DNA of 64,000 nucleotides. Source: Dasania sp. GY-MA-18. Its GTDB lineage: Bacteria; Pseudomonadota; Gammaproteobacteria; Pseudomonadales; Dasaniaceae. The translations under genes were made by a program, and so were the position numbers. The number at the start of each line of letters is the position of its first letter. The first letter of the stretch is position 1. The notes beneath the pieces are model-generated. The model had not been told where the DNA came from. It did not search any database and saw only the letters and a list, made by a program, of their open reading frames with translations. The stretch spans positions 160,196 to 224,195 of the forward strand of contig NZ_JANHAP010000008.1 in NCBI RefSeq assembly GCF_024734385.1, read 5' to 3'. This document shows, one piece after another, positions 27,814-37,811 of this stretch.

Positions 27814-28668
27814 ATGTCAACAGAGCCAACTGGTGAAAAACTACAAAAGCTATTAGCCCAAGCGGGCCTCGGTTCGCGCCGAGAAATGGAAAAAGTGATT
27901 GCCGAAGGGCGCGTGAAAGTTAACGATAAAACTGCCAAGCTAGGCGATCGCGCCAGCGGTAGAGATAAAATTAAAGTGGATGGCAAAATTATTAAAGCCA
28001 TTACCGCCGAAAAATATGCCGGTAGAGTGTTAATTTACAACAAGCCCGAGGGTGAAATCTGTTCACGCAACGACCCGGAAGGGCGTCGCACCGTATTCGA
28101 CCGCTTACCTAAAATCCCCAATGGCCGCTGGATATCAGTAGGTCGCTTGGATTACAACACCAGCGGCTTATTAATCTTTACCACCGATGGCGAGTTAGCC
28201 AACGCACTGATGCACCCTTCAACGGTGATAGAGCGCGAATACATGGTGCGCGTATTGGGCAATGTGGATGAACCCATGTTGCAGCGCTTACATGAAGGTG
28301 TATTGCTAGACGATGGCGTCGCTCGCTTTACCGACATCGTTGATCATGGTGGCGAAGGTGCCAACCGCTGGTTTTATGTGGTCATTATGGAGGGCCGCAA
28401 CCGCGAAGTCCGCCGCCTATGGGAGTCGCAAGAGGTGCAAGTAAACCGCCTCAAGCGCGTTCGCTACGGTGATGTATTTTTACCCTCCAAACTCAAGCAG
28501 GGCCAATGGACAGAAATGCCCGGTAAAGAGGTAGATGCGCTGTATAAAATGGCCGGCCTAGAAGTGTTAAAGCCCGCACCTATCAACCCCAAAGACAGGC
28601 AGTCCTTTGAGCGCCAAGAGCGCAAAAATAAGCCCGTGCACAGGGGGCGTAGGACGCCTAATAAATAG
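27814..28668 (+). CDS. rluB: 23S rRNA pseudouridine(2605) synthase
   Basis: 284 aa. N-terminal S4 RNA-binding domain (EKLQKLLAQAGLGSRREMEK, about 8-27), then the RsuA/RluB catalytic domain with GRLDYNTSGLLIFTTDGELA, whose aspartate is the catalytic nucleophile, and EGRNREVRRLWES. A basic tail follows. RluB and RsuA/RluF are related, but the scpA-scpB-rluB order is typical for RluB. A strong terminator follows at 28677. Confidence 0.93.
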   Translation: MSTEPTGEKLQKLLAQAGLGSRREMEKVIAEGRVKVNDKTAKLGDRASGRDKIKVDGKIIKAITAEKYAGRVLIYNKPEGEICSRNDPEGRRTVFDRLPKIPNGRWISVGRLDYNTSGLLIFTTDGELANALMHPSTVIEREYMVRVLGNVDEPMLQRLHEGVLLDDGVARFTDIVDHGGEGANRWFYVVIMEGRNREVRRLWESQEVQVNRLKRVRYGDVFLPSKLKQGQWTEMPGKEVDALYKMAGLEVLKPAPINPKDRQSFERQERKNKPVHRGRRTPNK

Positions 28669-28676
28669 TTTGATGA

Positions 28677-28699
28677 AGCCGGCAGATGCCGGCTTTTTT
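28677..28699 (+). terminator. Rho-independent terminator of the scpAB-rluB operon
   Basis: AAGCCGGC-AGAT-GCCGGCTT hairpin (7-8 bp, four-base loop) running into six T residues, nine bases after the rluB stop codon. Confidence 0.92.
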
Positions 28700-28730
28700 G
28701 TTAGGATTATTTGTGAATAGTTTTCTGCTA

Positions 28731-28756
28731 GTCATGCCCGCAATAGCGGGCATCCA
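28731..28756 (-). repeat. Solitary REP-like palindrome
   Basis: ATGCCCGC-AATA-GCGGGCAT with flanks GTC and CCA. The reverse strand reads TGGATGCC...GGCATGAC, the same TGGAT-arm-arm-ATGAC layout as the B palindromes in the arrays at 36.6, 38.0 and 46.4 kb, with different arm bases. Confidence 0.6.
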
Positions 28757-28865
28757 ATTATGAGCGCTATTAATTTACATCCATATTTAAACTTATCATT
28801 AATGCCTGTAAATAGCGCTTGTTAGCCAGTTAAAGATCATAGTCTAGGTGTTAGGCATTGTGCGT

Positions 28866-29738
28866 TTATTTTTTGCCCCTAATATCCATAATTGGCATCG
28901 CGCCATCCCCCATCATTGTTGAGGGCAGCTTGCCATCCCAGGCTTGTGCCTCGGTTAGTTTTACGATTAAAGGGTTATTTTTTAGCGCTTTGGCTTTAGC
29001 CTCTATGGCTTGCGCCTCGGCCTTACCTTTCAGCAATATGGATTGCGCTTCAGCTTCGGCCACTTTTAATATGCCCTTGGCTTTGGCATCGGCGGTGTTA
29101 ACTGCTCGTAGCGCTTCTAGGCGCTGGCGCTCGAGTTTATGCTCTTCCGCTGCGGCTAAATTCTTTTCAGTTTGTTTGATTTCTATAGAGTTAATGTATT
29201 TTTGAGGCAATACAATATTTTCTATTTGTATATTATCCACTACCACAGGGAAACCGCCCATTTCCTCGGCTAAGCGCCGCTCTATACCTTGTATGGCTGA
29301 GGCTCTATCTTGTATTAGTTGTTCGGCTTCAAATTGGGGGATGGTATCTTTGGTGGCTGAGCGGAATCTTGGATCCAAGATGCGTTGCTCAAACTGAGTA
29401 AGGCCACCGTATTTTTTAAATAGATCCAGTGCTGCTTCTTTATTAACGGTCCAGTTTACTGAGACCTCAATGGTGACTGGCATTTGCTCTTTAGTGCTAG
29501 AGGCCATTTTTTCAGCATTTTTTCTGGTTCGTACCTCAATCATTTCTACTGTTTCAATGAAGGGGATTTTAAAGTGCAGGCCTGGGTTTTCTTGATGCAT
29601 GGCCTCACCAAAACGTTTAATCACACCCACATGGCCTTCAATAACAATATAATAGGAATTGAGTACGGCAATAATGGCTAATACTAAAGGTATGGCTTTG
29701 GCGGCATTAAGCGCAGTGAGTTTTTCTTTGATGTTCAT
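28866..29738 (-). CDS. Prohibitin/SPFH-domain membrane protein
   Basis: 290 aa with one N-terminal transmembrane segment (IPLVLAIIAVLNSYYIVIEG) followed by an SPFH/prohibitin domain (VGVIKRFGEAMHQENPGLHF) and a coiled-coil tail rich in Ala, Glu and Lys. Family members assemble into large membrane rings that scaffold FtsH-type proteases or organise membrane domains. No HflK/HflC pair or FtsH gene is adjacent, so its partner is unknown. It converges on rluB. Confidence 0.88.
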   Translation of the reverse strand: MNIKEKLTALNAAKAIPLVLAIIAVLNSYYIVIEGHVGVIKRFGEAMHQENPGLHFKIPFIETVEMIEVRTRKNAEKMASSTKEQMPVTIEVSVNWTVNKEAALDLFKKYGGLTQFEQRILDPRFRSATKDTIPQFEAEQLIQDRASAIQGIERRLAEEMGGFPVVVDNIQIENIVLPQKYINSIEIKQTEKNLAAAEEHKLERQRLEALRAVNTADAKAKGILKVAEAEAQSILLKGKAEAQAIEAKAKALKNNPLIVKLTEAQAWDGKLPSTMMGDGAMPIMDIRGKK

Positions 29739-30056
29739 AGCTGTCCTTGTGGTTTGTATGTAGTTGCTTTATTTAAAAGCCATTTTGCAGGTCGTATTTA
29801 GATGGTTTATTAAATCATTCCATGGTGTGCTGTTTAGGCTATTAATATTTTAGGTAAAACTTTTATATCAGCCTTGATGAAATTTAGCCACGAAAAATAA
29901 TGTGAATATTACCGAGCTGGCCTTTGCTTAAAGGCTGCAGTGGCTGGATGCTAAATCAAGTTCAGCATGACGGGCTGCAATTAATATGGCGCTATAGCAG
30001 AAACAAAAATCCCCGTATAAACGGGGATTAGCGCTGTGTAGTGCAAGTGGCTGTGG
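29739..30056. other. Intergenic region with a REP-like element and purC terminator
   Basis: About 318 bases between two minus-strand genes. Contents: the presumptive promoter region of the prohibitin gene (A/T-rich, 29760-29900), a REP-like element at 29945-29974 (TGGATGCT, TCAAG centre, AGCATGACGGG) and the purC terminator at 30001-30029. No coding frame supported. Confidence 0.6.
30001..30029 (-). terminator. Rho-independent terminator of purC
   Basis: On the minus strand AATCCCCGT-TTAT-ACGGGGATT is followed by a T-rich run (complement of 30001-30009). It lies 28 bases beyond the purC stop codon. Confidence 0.88.
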
Positions 30057-31160
30057 CTAGTCTATTAGTCCATACTGCTCACGCAATACTTCAATGATTT
30101 CTGCTTTAGGATTAGCCGATAGTTGTAATTTTTGACCGGTAATCTTTTCGGCAATACCGGTGTAGGTTTTGGATATGTCCATTAAGGCTGACTCGGGTAG
30201 CACATTGTCTTTAGCCAGTGCGCTGCGTTCATCCATGCGGTCTTTGTTTAATAAAATATCGGGGTCGGGGAAGTGGTTTAATAAAAACTGCCTAAAGCCT
30301 TCTTTGGAGTTTTCTATAATATCACCCTGGCGATAAGCGGCGCCGTCCCAGATGCGTGAAGAGTCGGGTGTGCCCACTTCGTCCATGTAGATGAGTTTAT
30401 CGTTGCCGTGGCTGTCACGCACATAGCCAAACTCAAATTTGGTGTCTACAAAGATTTGGTCTAGTGCGGCCAGCGCGTCGCTGATTACATTAAAGCCTTG
30501 TTTTAATAAGCGCTCGTAGTGGTCTATGTCAGCGATGTTTTTAAAATTAAAGGCCGCGTAGTTGTCGGCTATGTTTTGACGGCTGATGTTAACGTCATCG
30601 GCTTCGGGTACGCCGGGCAGGCCTTTTAATATGCCTTTGGTGGACGGGGTGATTAAAACATCATCCAATTTTTGATCTTTCTTTAAGCCTTCGGGTAAGG
30701 TAATGCCACAAAATTCGCGCTCGCCCTTGCTGTAGGCGCGCCACATAGAGCCGGTAATATATTGACGGCAGATGGCTTCTATCATTACCGGTTGCGCTTT
30801 TTGTACTATCCACACAAAGGGGTGGGGGATATCCAGTATGTGGCTATCGGCCAAGCCCTGCTCTTTAAATAATTTAAACCAGTGATTGGAAATGGCGTTT
30901 AAGGCTGCGCCTTTGCCGGGTACGCCATTAAGACCACCCTCACCGCGCCAAATACAATCAAAGGCCGAGATGCGGTCGCTAATCACCATAATCGCCAAGG
31001 GGGTATCGGCGGGCACTTGATAGCCTTTTTCAGCGATGAGGCGCTGGCTGTCGGTGGTGCTTAGCCAATACACCGAGCGCACTTTGCCGCTGTGTACGGG
31101 TTTATCAGTGCGTATGGGCAGGTCGTCGTTAATGGCTAATACAGTATCGGCTAGGCTCAT
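30057..31160 (-). CDS. purC: SAICAR synthetase (PurC, long ADE1-like type)
   Basis: 367 aa from ATG at 31160, which follows an AGAGAG ribosome-binding site; an upstream in-frame start would add 15 atypical residues. It condenses CAIR with aspartate in purine synthesis, using ATP. Motifs: [10 protein letters not shown] near the N-terminus, [36 protein letters not shown] and [12 protein letters not shown]. It is the longer, yeast ADE1-like form rather than the 237-aa Escherichia coli type. Single gene with its own terminator. Confidence 0.94.
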   Translation of the reverse strand: MSLADTVLAINDDLPIRTDKPVHSGKVRSVYWLSTTDSQRLIAEKGYQVPADTPLAIMVISDRISAFDCIWRGEGGLNGVPGKGAALNAISNHWFKLFKEQGLADSHILDIPHPFVWIVQKAQPVMIEAICRQYITGSMWRAYSKGEREFCGITLPEGLKKDQKLDDVLITPSTKGILKGLPGVPEADDVNISRQNIADNYAAFNFKNIADIDHYERLLKQGFNVISDALAALDQIFVDTKFEFGYVRDSHGNDKLIYMDEVGTPDSSRIWDGAAYRQGDIIENSKEGFRQFLLNHFPDPDILLNKDRMDERSALAKDNVLPESALMDISKTYTGIAEKITGQKLQLSANPKAEIIEVLREQYGLID

Positions 31161-31236
31161 GGTACTCTCTGATGTTACTTCTTTTGGTAGGGGATTAGGG
31201 CGCAAATCATAGCAGATTACGCCTGTGGCGGCAGTG

Positions 31237-32820
31237 TCAATTTGGCGGTTGCGGCTTGTTATCTAGCAAGGCCAGGCTCTCATCAGCAAAGCCGCTACCG
31301 GCCTCGGTGAAAAAGTTAAAGACCTTATCTATACCCTGGCTAAGTAGTTTTTTCTGCTCATCTTCATAGCGGGCGATAGCGGCGATTTTACCTTTATACT
31401 TAACCGCGTTTAGTTGCTGGGTAACATTGGCGCTGTCTTCTATAGTGGGCAGTGATAGTAAAATCAGCTTTATTTTACTGATATCGAGTTTTTCCCAAAG
31501 GTCGGCATCTTCGCCATCACCGGCAAACACATGCATGCCTTTCTTTTTAAGGCCGCGTATACGACTCTGGTCTGCGTCCATGCCCCACACCTTATCGCCT
31601 AAGCGGCTATGCAGGGCCTGGTAGGCACCTTTGCCTACTCGTCCTAGGCCTATAACCAGTATTTCGGCATCTTTAGGTTGTATATAACGATCACTGGCTA
31701 AAGGCGTTTTGGATTCTAGGCGTTTAATCAGGGTCTTATGTTTGCCGTAGAACCGGTGAGCACCACGATAGAGTATGCTGGTAATTACAAAAGAAAAGGA
31801 TGTGGATAGGGCTAAAATCACCAGCCACTCTTTGCTTATCCAATTAGCATTGGCCCCTAGGGCTACAACGATAAGGCCAAATTCACTAAAGTTACTTAGC
31901 GCCAGCGCGGTTAAGTAGGCAGTACGTGCTCTTAACTTTAGTTTTATAAAGACAGCAAAAAACAATAAAAACTTCAGTACTAGTAATAGGCAGATCAGTG
32001 CGGCGATGGAAATCATCTCTAGGTCGGGCAGGGCAATAAAGCCAATAGAGAGGAAAAAACCGATTAAAAATAAATCCCTAAAGTTCATCAGGGATTTGTT
32101 CAGTTCTGAGGCCGCAGCGTGGTGGCTGAGCAACATGCCAAACAGCAGTGCGCCTAGGTCACCTTTAAGCTGCAGGGCCTCAAATAACTGGTAGCCCCCT
32201 AGGGCAATACAAAAGCCGGTTAAAGGTAGCAGCTCACTGTGGCCTATATTGTTGAGCAGGCGGTTAATTATTGGCCGTACAAATACTAAGGCGATTAGCC
32301 CCACCGCATACTCAGAGGGGACTTTACCGGCACTGACGGCTAAAAAGATAACCGCGATAATATCCTGCATAACCAGCACGCCCATGGCGAGCTTGCCGTG
32401 GCGGGTTTTAATTTCGCCGCTTTCTTCTAATAACTTTATTGCACACACGGTGCTGCTAAAGCTAAAGGCAAAAGCGAGCAGGGCGGCAGCGCCGGGTTCT
32501 AGCTCGGTAAAATAGGGGGCTGATAGCAGGCCGATAAATAAAATAATACCGGTGGCCAAAGCCGTCCACAGGCTCATATGGCTAATCGAACCTATCCAAA
32601 CCTCACGTTTAAATAAATCCTGCAGATGGATTTTTAAGCCTATGGTAAACAGCATTAGGGTAATGCCCATATTGGCGAGGCTGGTTAAGCTGTCGTTAGG
32701 CTGTATGCCCATGGCATTTAGGATAAAGCCGGCAATCAGGTAGCCTACCAGTGGCGGCAGGCCGATAAGCTTGGTGCTTAAACCGCAGGCAAAGGCGATT
32801 AATATCCAAATAAATTCCAT
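31237..32820 (-). CDS. Monovalent cation:proton antiporter-2 (KefB/KefC-like) with TrkA-N domain
   Basis: 527 aa. Residues 1-375 contain about 12 membrane helices of the CPA2 antiporter fold ([57 protein letters not shown]). Residues about 385-510 form an RCK/TrkA-N Rossmann domain ([31 protein letters not shown]) that should bind NAD(H) or a nucleotide and gate ion flux. Likely K+/H+ or Na+/H+ exchange at the inner membrane. No KefF/KefG ancillary protein gene is adjacent. Codes just upstream of purC on the same strand. Confidence 0.9.
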   Translation of the reverse strand: MEFIWILIAFACGLSTKLIGLPPLVGYLIAGFILNAMGIQPNDSLTSLANMGITLMLFTIGLKIHLQDLFKREVWIGSISHMSLWTALATGIILFIGLLSAPYFTELEPGAAALLAFAFSFSSTVCAIKLLEESGEIKTRHGKLAMGVLVMQDIIAVIFLAVSAGKVPSEYAVGLIALVFVRPIINRLLNNIGHSELLPLTGFCIALGGYQLFEALQLKGDLGALLFGMLLSHHAAASELNKSLMNFRDLFLIGFFLSIGFIALPDLEMISIAALICLLLVLKFLLFFAVFIKLKLRARTAYLTALALSNFSEFGLIVVALGANANWISKEWLVILALSTSFSFVITSILYRGAHRFYGKHKTLIKRLESKTPLASDRYIQPKDAEILVIGLGRVGKGAYQALHSRLGDKVWGMDADQSRIRGLKKKGMHVFAGDGEDADLWEKLDISKIKLILLSLPTIEDSANVTQQLNAVKYKGKIAAIARYEDEQKKLLSQGIDKVFNFFTEAGSGFADESLALLDNKPQPPN

Positions 32821-32946
32821 AGCAGAGCTGCTCGCGAATATGAAAAAGAGCTTAGTTTACCGCCTAGCAGAGCTAAGAGCTATGTTGATGTTTAACCCAC
32901 ATCCACTTATCTGTATCATGGCCGCTCAATTTTTTTGGATGTGATT

Positions 32947-33720
32947 ATGAAAGTTATTACCGCCAACGCTAATGGTATTAGGGCAGCGGCCCGCAAAGGT
33001 TTTTTTGAGTGGCTGGCTAAAGAGCAAGCCGATGTGGTTTGCATACAAGAGACCAAGGCACAGGTAGACCAGCTCAGTGATCCTATATTTCACCCCGAAG
33101 GCTATCACTGCTATTACTACGACGCTGAAAAGAAAGGCTATAGCGGTGTAGCACTGTACTGCAAAAAGAAGCCCAATAAAGTCATTAAAGGCTTGGGCTG
33201 GGACCCAGCGGATTCAGAAGGGCGCTATATACAAGCCGATTTTGATGGGGTGAGTGTTATCTCTATGTACCTGCCCTCAGGCTCTAGCAGCGAAGCTGTG
33301 CAGATTAAAAAAGATGGTTTCCTAGAAAATATTATGGAACACTTCAAAGCGCTGCGTCGTAAGCGCCGTGAGTATATTATTTGTGCTGATTGGAATATTT
33401 GCCATAAAGAGATAGACCTAAAAAACTGGAAACCGAATCAAAAGAACTCCGGCTTTTTACCCCACGAGCGCGCCTGGTTAGATACCCTGTATAACGAAGT
33501 AGGCTATGTAGATGCCTTTAGGGAGATCAATCAAGAACCAGAGCAATACACCTGGTGGTCTAATCGCGGCCAGGCCTGGGCTAAGAACGTGGGCTGGCGC
33601 ATAGATTACCATGTGATTACCCCCGGCTTGGTGGATAAAATACAGTCAGCATCCATATACAAAGAAGAGCGTTTTTCAGATCACGCGCCCTTTATTATGG
33701 AATACGACATAGAGTACTAA
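32947..33720 (+). CDS. xthA: Exodeoxyribonuclease III
   Basis: 257 aa from ATG 32947, where the family's N-terminus KVITANANGIRAA begins. Endonuclease/exonuclease/phosphatase fold: VVCIQETKAQ (metal-binding glutamate), GYSGVALY, CADWNICHKEIDLKNW (catalytic Asp-Asn) and the final FSDHAPFIMEY (Asp-His). It should cut at abasic sites and remove 3' blocking groups in base-excision repair. Divergent from the antiporter gene. Confidence 0.93.
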   Translation: MKVITANANGIRAAARKGFFEWLAKEQADVVCIQETKAQVDQLSDPIFHPEGYHCYYYDAEKKGYSGVALYCKKKPNKVIKGLGWDPADSEGRYIQADFDGVSVISMYLPSGSSSEAVQIKKDGFLENIMEHFKALRRKRREYIICADWNICHKEIDLKNWKPNQKNSGFLPHERAWLDTLYNEVGYVDAFREINQEPEQYTWWSNRGQAWAKNVGWRIDYHVITPGLVDKIQSASIYKEERFSDHAPFIMEYDIEY

Positions 33721-33851
33721 CAGCAGCGCGCACAGGTGATTGCCTAGGCGCTAGTAAAAGCGTTACAGTATGCGGCGATTTAGCCCGGTGGCGTAGGCCT
33801 AAGGTAATGCCGCTTTTGGTTAAACATTAAACAGTTTATAAGGTTAACAGT

Positions 33852-34181
33852 ATGGATTTTATTTCTCAGGCTCACGCACAAGCAGCAGGCCAAGCTCCAT
33901 CCGATGGCGGCATTATTCAATTGGTAATGCTAGTGGGTTTATTTGTGATGTTTTACTTTATCGCTATACGCCCCCAGCGTAAGCGCCAAAAAGAGCATAC
34001 CGAAATGGTCAACGCGCTGGGTAAAGGCGATGAAGTGGTAACTACCAGTGGCATTTTGGGCAAGATTGTTAAAATTGAAGGCGATTATCTGCTACTCAAT
34101 GTTAGCGATAATGTCGATCTTAAGTTTCAACGCCACTCTATACATGCGGTATTACCTAAGGGTACTTTGAAGAGTATCTAA
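33852..34181 (+). CDS. yajC: Preprotein translocase subunit YajC
   Basis: 109 aa with one membrane helix (IIQLVMLVGLFVMFYFIAI, about 22-40), then RPQRKRQKEHTEMVNALGKGDEVVTTSGILG (read as RPQRKRQKEH plus GDEVVTTSGI) and a beta-rich C-terminus. YajC associates with SecDF-YidC in protein export. In most gammaproteobacteria it lies between tgt and secD; here it stands alone between xthA and a nucleotidase gene, with its own terminator. A conserved AHAQA segment lies before the helix. Confidence 0.93.
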   Translation: MDFISQAHAQAAGQAPSDGGIIQLVMLVGLFVMFYFIAIRPQRKRQKEHTEMVNALGKGDEVVTTSGILGKIVKIEGDYLLLNVSDNVDLKFQRHSIHAVLPKGTLKSI

Positions 34182-34204
34182 GTAGGTTCTATAGATTGTG
34201 TGAG

Positions 34205-34229
34205 CGGCGACTTTTTAGTCGCCGTTTTT
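34205..34229 (+). terminator. Rho-independent terminator after yajC
   Basis: CGGCGACT-TTTT-AGTCGCCG (8-bp perfect stem) followed by TTTTT, 23 bases after the yajC stop codon. It shows that yajC is not co-transcribed with the next gene. Confidence 0.93.
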
Positions 34230-34343
34230 GCTTAAAACACAGTCGCTAGATGGCTAGTCTCTAGTTAATGGTCGCTGGTGTTTGTATTTTTACGAGAGCG
34301 GCCCAATACTCTAGAGACTAGAGACTGCAACATAAGGATTACC

Positions 34344-35246
34344 ATGCCACAGGGCGCAAACGATAAGCTGGTTATTTCTATCTCCTCCAGAGCCTTATTC
34401 AATCTGGACGACAGCCATTTGGTGTACCAGCAGCAGGGCTTGGCAGCCTATCAGCAATATCAAATCGAGCACGAGGATGATGTGCTAGAGCCCGGTGAGG
34501 CTTTTCCCTTGGTGCGAAAATTACTGGCGATTAATAGCAAGCTAGAGGGTGAGCCGCGGGTAGAAGTGATACTGCTATCGCGTAACAGTGCCGATACCGG
34601 CCTGCGGGTGTTTAACTCCATAGAGCATTACGGCTTGGACATTAGCCGTGCCGCCTTTAGCGGTGGCCAAAGCCCATATCGCTATGTGTCAGCCTTTGGC
34701 TGCCATTTGTTTTTATCCACCGATGCCGGTGATGTGCGCTCAGCACTGGAGAACGGGGTGGCAGCGGCTACCTTGATGCCTTCACCACAGCGGGTATACG
34801 ATGCCGAAGCCCCGTTAAAATTTGCCTTTGATGGTGATGCCGTGCTGTTTTCTGACGAGGCCGAGCAAATCTACAAGCATCAAGGTCTAGACGCCTTTAC
34901 CGTAAGCGAGCGAGCCGCCGCTAAAACGCCGTTAACCGGTGGGCCTTTTAAGGCCTTTTTATCGGCCCTGCATGGCCTGCAGGCAGAGTTCCCGCCTGAG
35001 GATTCTCCCATACGCACAGCCTTGGTTACTGCCAGGTCAGCCCCGGCCCATGAAAGGGTGATACGCACCCTGCGCAGCTGGAATATACGTATAGATGAAT
35101 CACTGTTTTTAGGGGGCTTACCTAAGGGTGACTTTTTAAAAGCCTATGGCGCCGATGTGTTTTTTGATGACCAGCAAGCCCATTGCGACTCCGCCAGCCA
35201 GCACGTGGCCACAGGCCATGTGCCACACGGGGTGGCCAATCCCTAG
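34344..35246 (+). CDS. Cytosolic 5'-nucleotidase (NT5C1-like)
   Basis: 300 aa from ATG 34344 with AAGGA eight bases upstream. It matches the 5'-nucleotidase family related to vertebrate cytosolic 5'-nucleotidase I: KLVISISSRALFNLDDSH at the N-terminus (HAD-like motif with the aspartates in NLDD), VEVILLSRNSADTGLRVFNS, FAFDGDAVLFSDEAEQIY (second acidic motif) and FLGGLPKGDFLKAYGADVFFDDQ. Expected to dephosphorylate purine or pyrimidine nucleoside monophosphates. The upstream region carries CTAGAGACT repeats. Confidence 0.88.
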   Translation: MPQGANDKLVISISSRALFNLDDSHLVYQQQGLAAYQQYQIEHEDDVLEPGEAFPLVRKLLAINSKLEGEPRVEVILLSRNSADTGLRVFNSIEHYGLDISRAAFSGGQSPYRYVSAFGCHLFLSTDAGDVRSALENGVAAATLMPSPQRVYDAEAPLKFAFDGDAVLFSDEAEQIYKHQGLDAFTVSERAAAKTPLTGGPFKAFLSALHGLQAEFPPEDSPIRTALVTARSAPAHERVIRTLRSWNIRIDESLFLGGLPKGDFLKAYGADVFFDDQQAHCDSASQHVATGHVPHGVANP

Positions 35247-35410
35247 GCTTAAAGCTATGCCTCAGTTCATATCTAGAACAAATAGAAACTTTTGGGCAAT
35301 TATTAGGCGAAATTAGTTATATGGGCTATGTTTTAAAGGTCGTAACCGTATCCGTTTACTAAAACAATAAGTAATAACAAGATAAGCAATAAAACAAGGC
35401 GAGTTAGTAA

Positions 35411-36427
<1,017 letters not shown>

Positions 36428-36450
36428 GCTGCTATTCAACAACTAGTCCA

Positions 36451-36474
36451 AGCCGCACATGTTGCGGCTTTTTT
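36451..36474 (+). terminator. Rho-independent terminator after cysB
   Basis: AGCCGCA-CATGT-TGCGGCT stem-loop followed by six T residues, 23 bases beyond the cysB stop. Confidence 0.92.
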
Positions 36475-36530
36475 ATGTGCAGCTAAAAACCGTCCGCTGC
36501 TTGTGCATCGTGCAAACCAGCCAGCAGTCA

Positions 36531-36940
36531 CTCCAAACTTGATTTGGGGTCCATGGCCAGTGTGCGTATTAGAGCGACACTTAATAGATTCCGGCTAAAG
36601 ACATGCCGGAATGACGGGATGGAAATAACAGCTTGGTGCACAGTCTGTCAGCACATCTCCCCAAACTTGATTTGGGGTCCATAGACTAAGTAGGTGTTTG
36701 GAGTGGCGCTTAATAGATTCCGGCTAAGGACATACCGGAATGACGGGATTGAAATAACAGCTTGGTGCACAGTCTGTCAGCACATCTCCCCAAACTTGAT
36801 TTGGGGTCCATAGACTAAGTAGGTGTTTGGAGTAGCGCTTAATAGATTCCGGCTAAGGACATACCGGAATGACGGGATTGAAATAACAGCTTGGTGCACA
36901 GTCCGTCAGCACATCTCCCCAAACTTGATTTGGGGTCCAT
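36531..36940 (+). repeat. Tandem array 1: 129-bp unit carrying palindromes A and B
   Basis: About 3.2 copies of a 129-bp unit; the A palindrome CCCCAAA-CTTGA-TTTGGGG starts at 36659, 36788 and 36917, and a first, slightly diverged copy starts at 36531. Between successive A copies lies palindrome B, ATTCCGG-N11-CCGGAAT followed by GACGGGA. The second and third full units are nearly identical, so the expansion is recent. A and B keep the same orientation in every unit. Confidence 0.9.
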
Positions 36941-37097
36941 AAGCTGTGGCAATAGCAGCGACTGAGGGAGTTGAGCCCAAGCTATATCTTAAGCAACGAG
37001 CTATGGGCTATTTACCTGGCCTCAGGCCATAGCTGAGTTGCAGCAGGGGTGGTAGAATCAGCGCCTTTTACAGCCATGCAAGCCTTTAGGAGTCCAC

Positions 37098-37715
37098 GTG
37101 GAAATAGCCTGTTTAGATTTGGAAGGGGTATTAATCCCTGAGATTTGGATTAACTTTGCCGAAAAAACCGGCATAGAAGAACTCAAAGCCACAACCCGAG
37201 ATGTACCCGATTACGATGTATTAATGAAACAACGTTTACGCATCTTAAACGAGCACGGTTATGGCTTGCCCGATATACAGGCGGTAATCAGCGAATTATC
37301 TCCTATGGAAGGGGCTGCAGAGTTTTTAAACTGGCTGCGTGAGCGTTTTCAAGTGGTAATTTTATCCGACACCTTTTACGAATTCGGTATGCCCTTTATG
37401 AAGCAGCTGGGTTACCCCACCTTGTTGTGTCACAAGCTAGAGGTGGATGAAAACGGCAAGGTTACCGACTACAAACTGCGCCAGGCCAACCCCAAGCGCC
37501 AAGCCGTAATAGGTTTTCACTCCATGTACTATCGCACCATAGCGACTGGTGACTCTTACAACGACACCGCCATGTTAGCCGAAGCCGATGCTGGTATTTT
37601 ATTTAAATCACCGGACAATGTGATTGCTGAGTTCCCACAGTACCCAGCCGTACATACTTACGAAGATTTGAAAAAAGAATTTATCAAAGCCAGTAATCGC
37701 GACCTTAGCCTGTAA
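37098..37715 (+). CDS. thrH: ThrH: phosphoserine phosphatase / homoserine phosphotransferase
   Basis: 205-aa HAD-superfamily enzyme starting at GTG 37098 after AGGAG. HAD motif I is CLDLEGVLIPE (5-15; nucleophile D7), motif II VILSDTF, motif III/IV ATGDSYNDTAML. Pseudomonas ThrH dephosphorylates phosphoserine and can transfer the phosphate to homoserine. It is monocistronic with its own terminator, and is bracketed by palindrome arrays 1 and 2. Confidence 0.93.
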   Translation: MEIACLDLEGVLIPEIWINFAEKTGIEELKATTRDVPDYDVLMKQRLRILNEHGYGLPDIQAVISELSPMEGAAEFLNWLRERFQVVILSDTFYEFGMPFMKQLGYPTLLCHKLEVDENGKVTDYKLRQANPKRQAVIGFHSMYYRTIATGDSYNDTAMLAEADAGILFKSPDNVIAEFPQYPAVHTYEDLKKEFIKASNRDLSL

Positions 37716-37736
37716 TAAGCTAGGTTAAGACGAAAT

Positions 37737-37774
37737 AAAACGGCGCACTCATCACCATGGGGCGCCGTTTTTTT
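37737..37774 (+). terminator. Rho-independent terminator after thrH
   Basis: AAAACGGCGC stem arm, 15-base loop, GCGCCGTTTT arm and a seven-T run, 22 bases after the thrH stop. Confidence 0.88.
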
Positions 37775-37811
37775 ATGGGGTTGCGATTAGCAGTACAACC
37801 CCGCAGCACGT

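Larger units (their letters stand above)
36428..37097. other. Long intergenic region between cysB and thrH
   Basis: 670 bases. It holds the cysB terminator (36451-36474), the tandem palindrome array (36531-36940) and, in the last 150 bases, the thrH promoter region with an AGGAG ribosome-binding site at about 37088. No coding frame is supported within the array. Confidence 0.8.

Noticed and set aside
28866..29738. HflK or HflC
   Set aside because: Only one SPFH protein and no partner or hflX; single prohibitin-type protein fits better.
36531..36940. CRISPR array
   Set aside because: Repeat units are 129 bp with conserved, not variable, spacers, and no cas genes are present; the same holds for 37812-38096 and 46395-46815.
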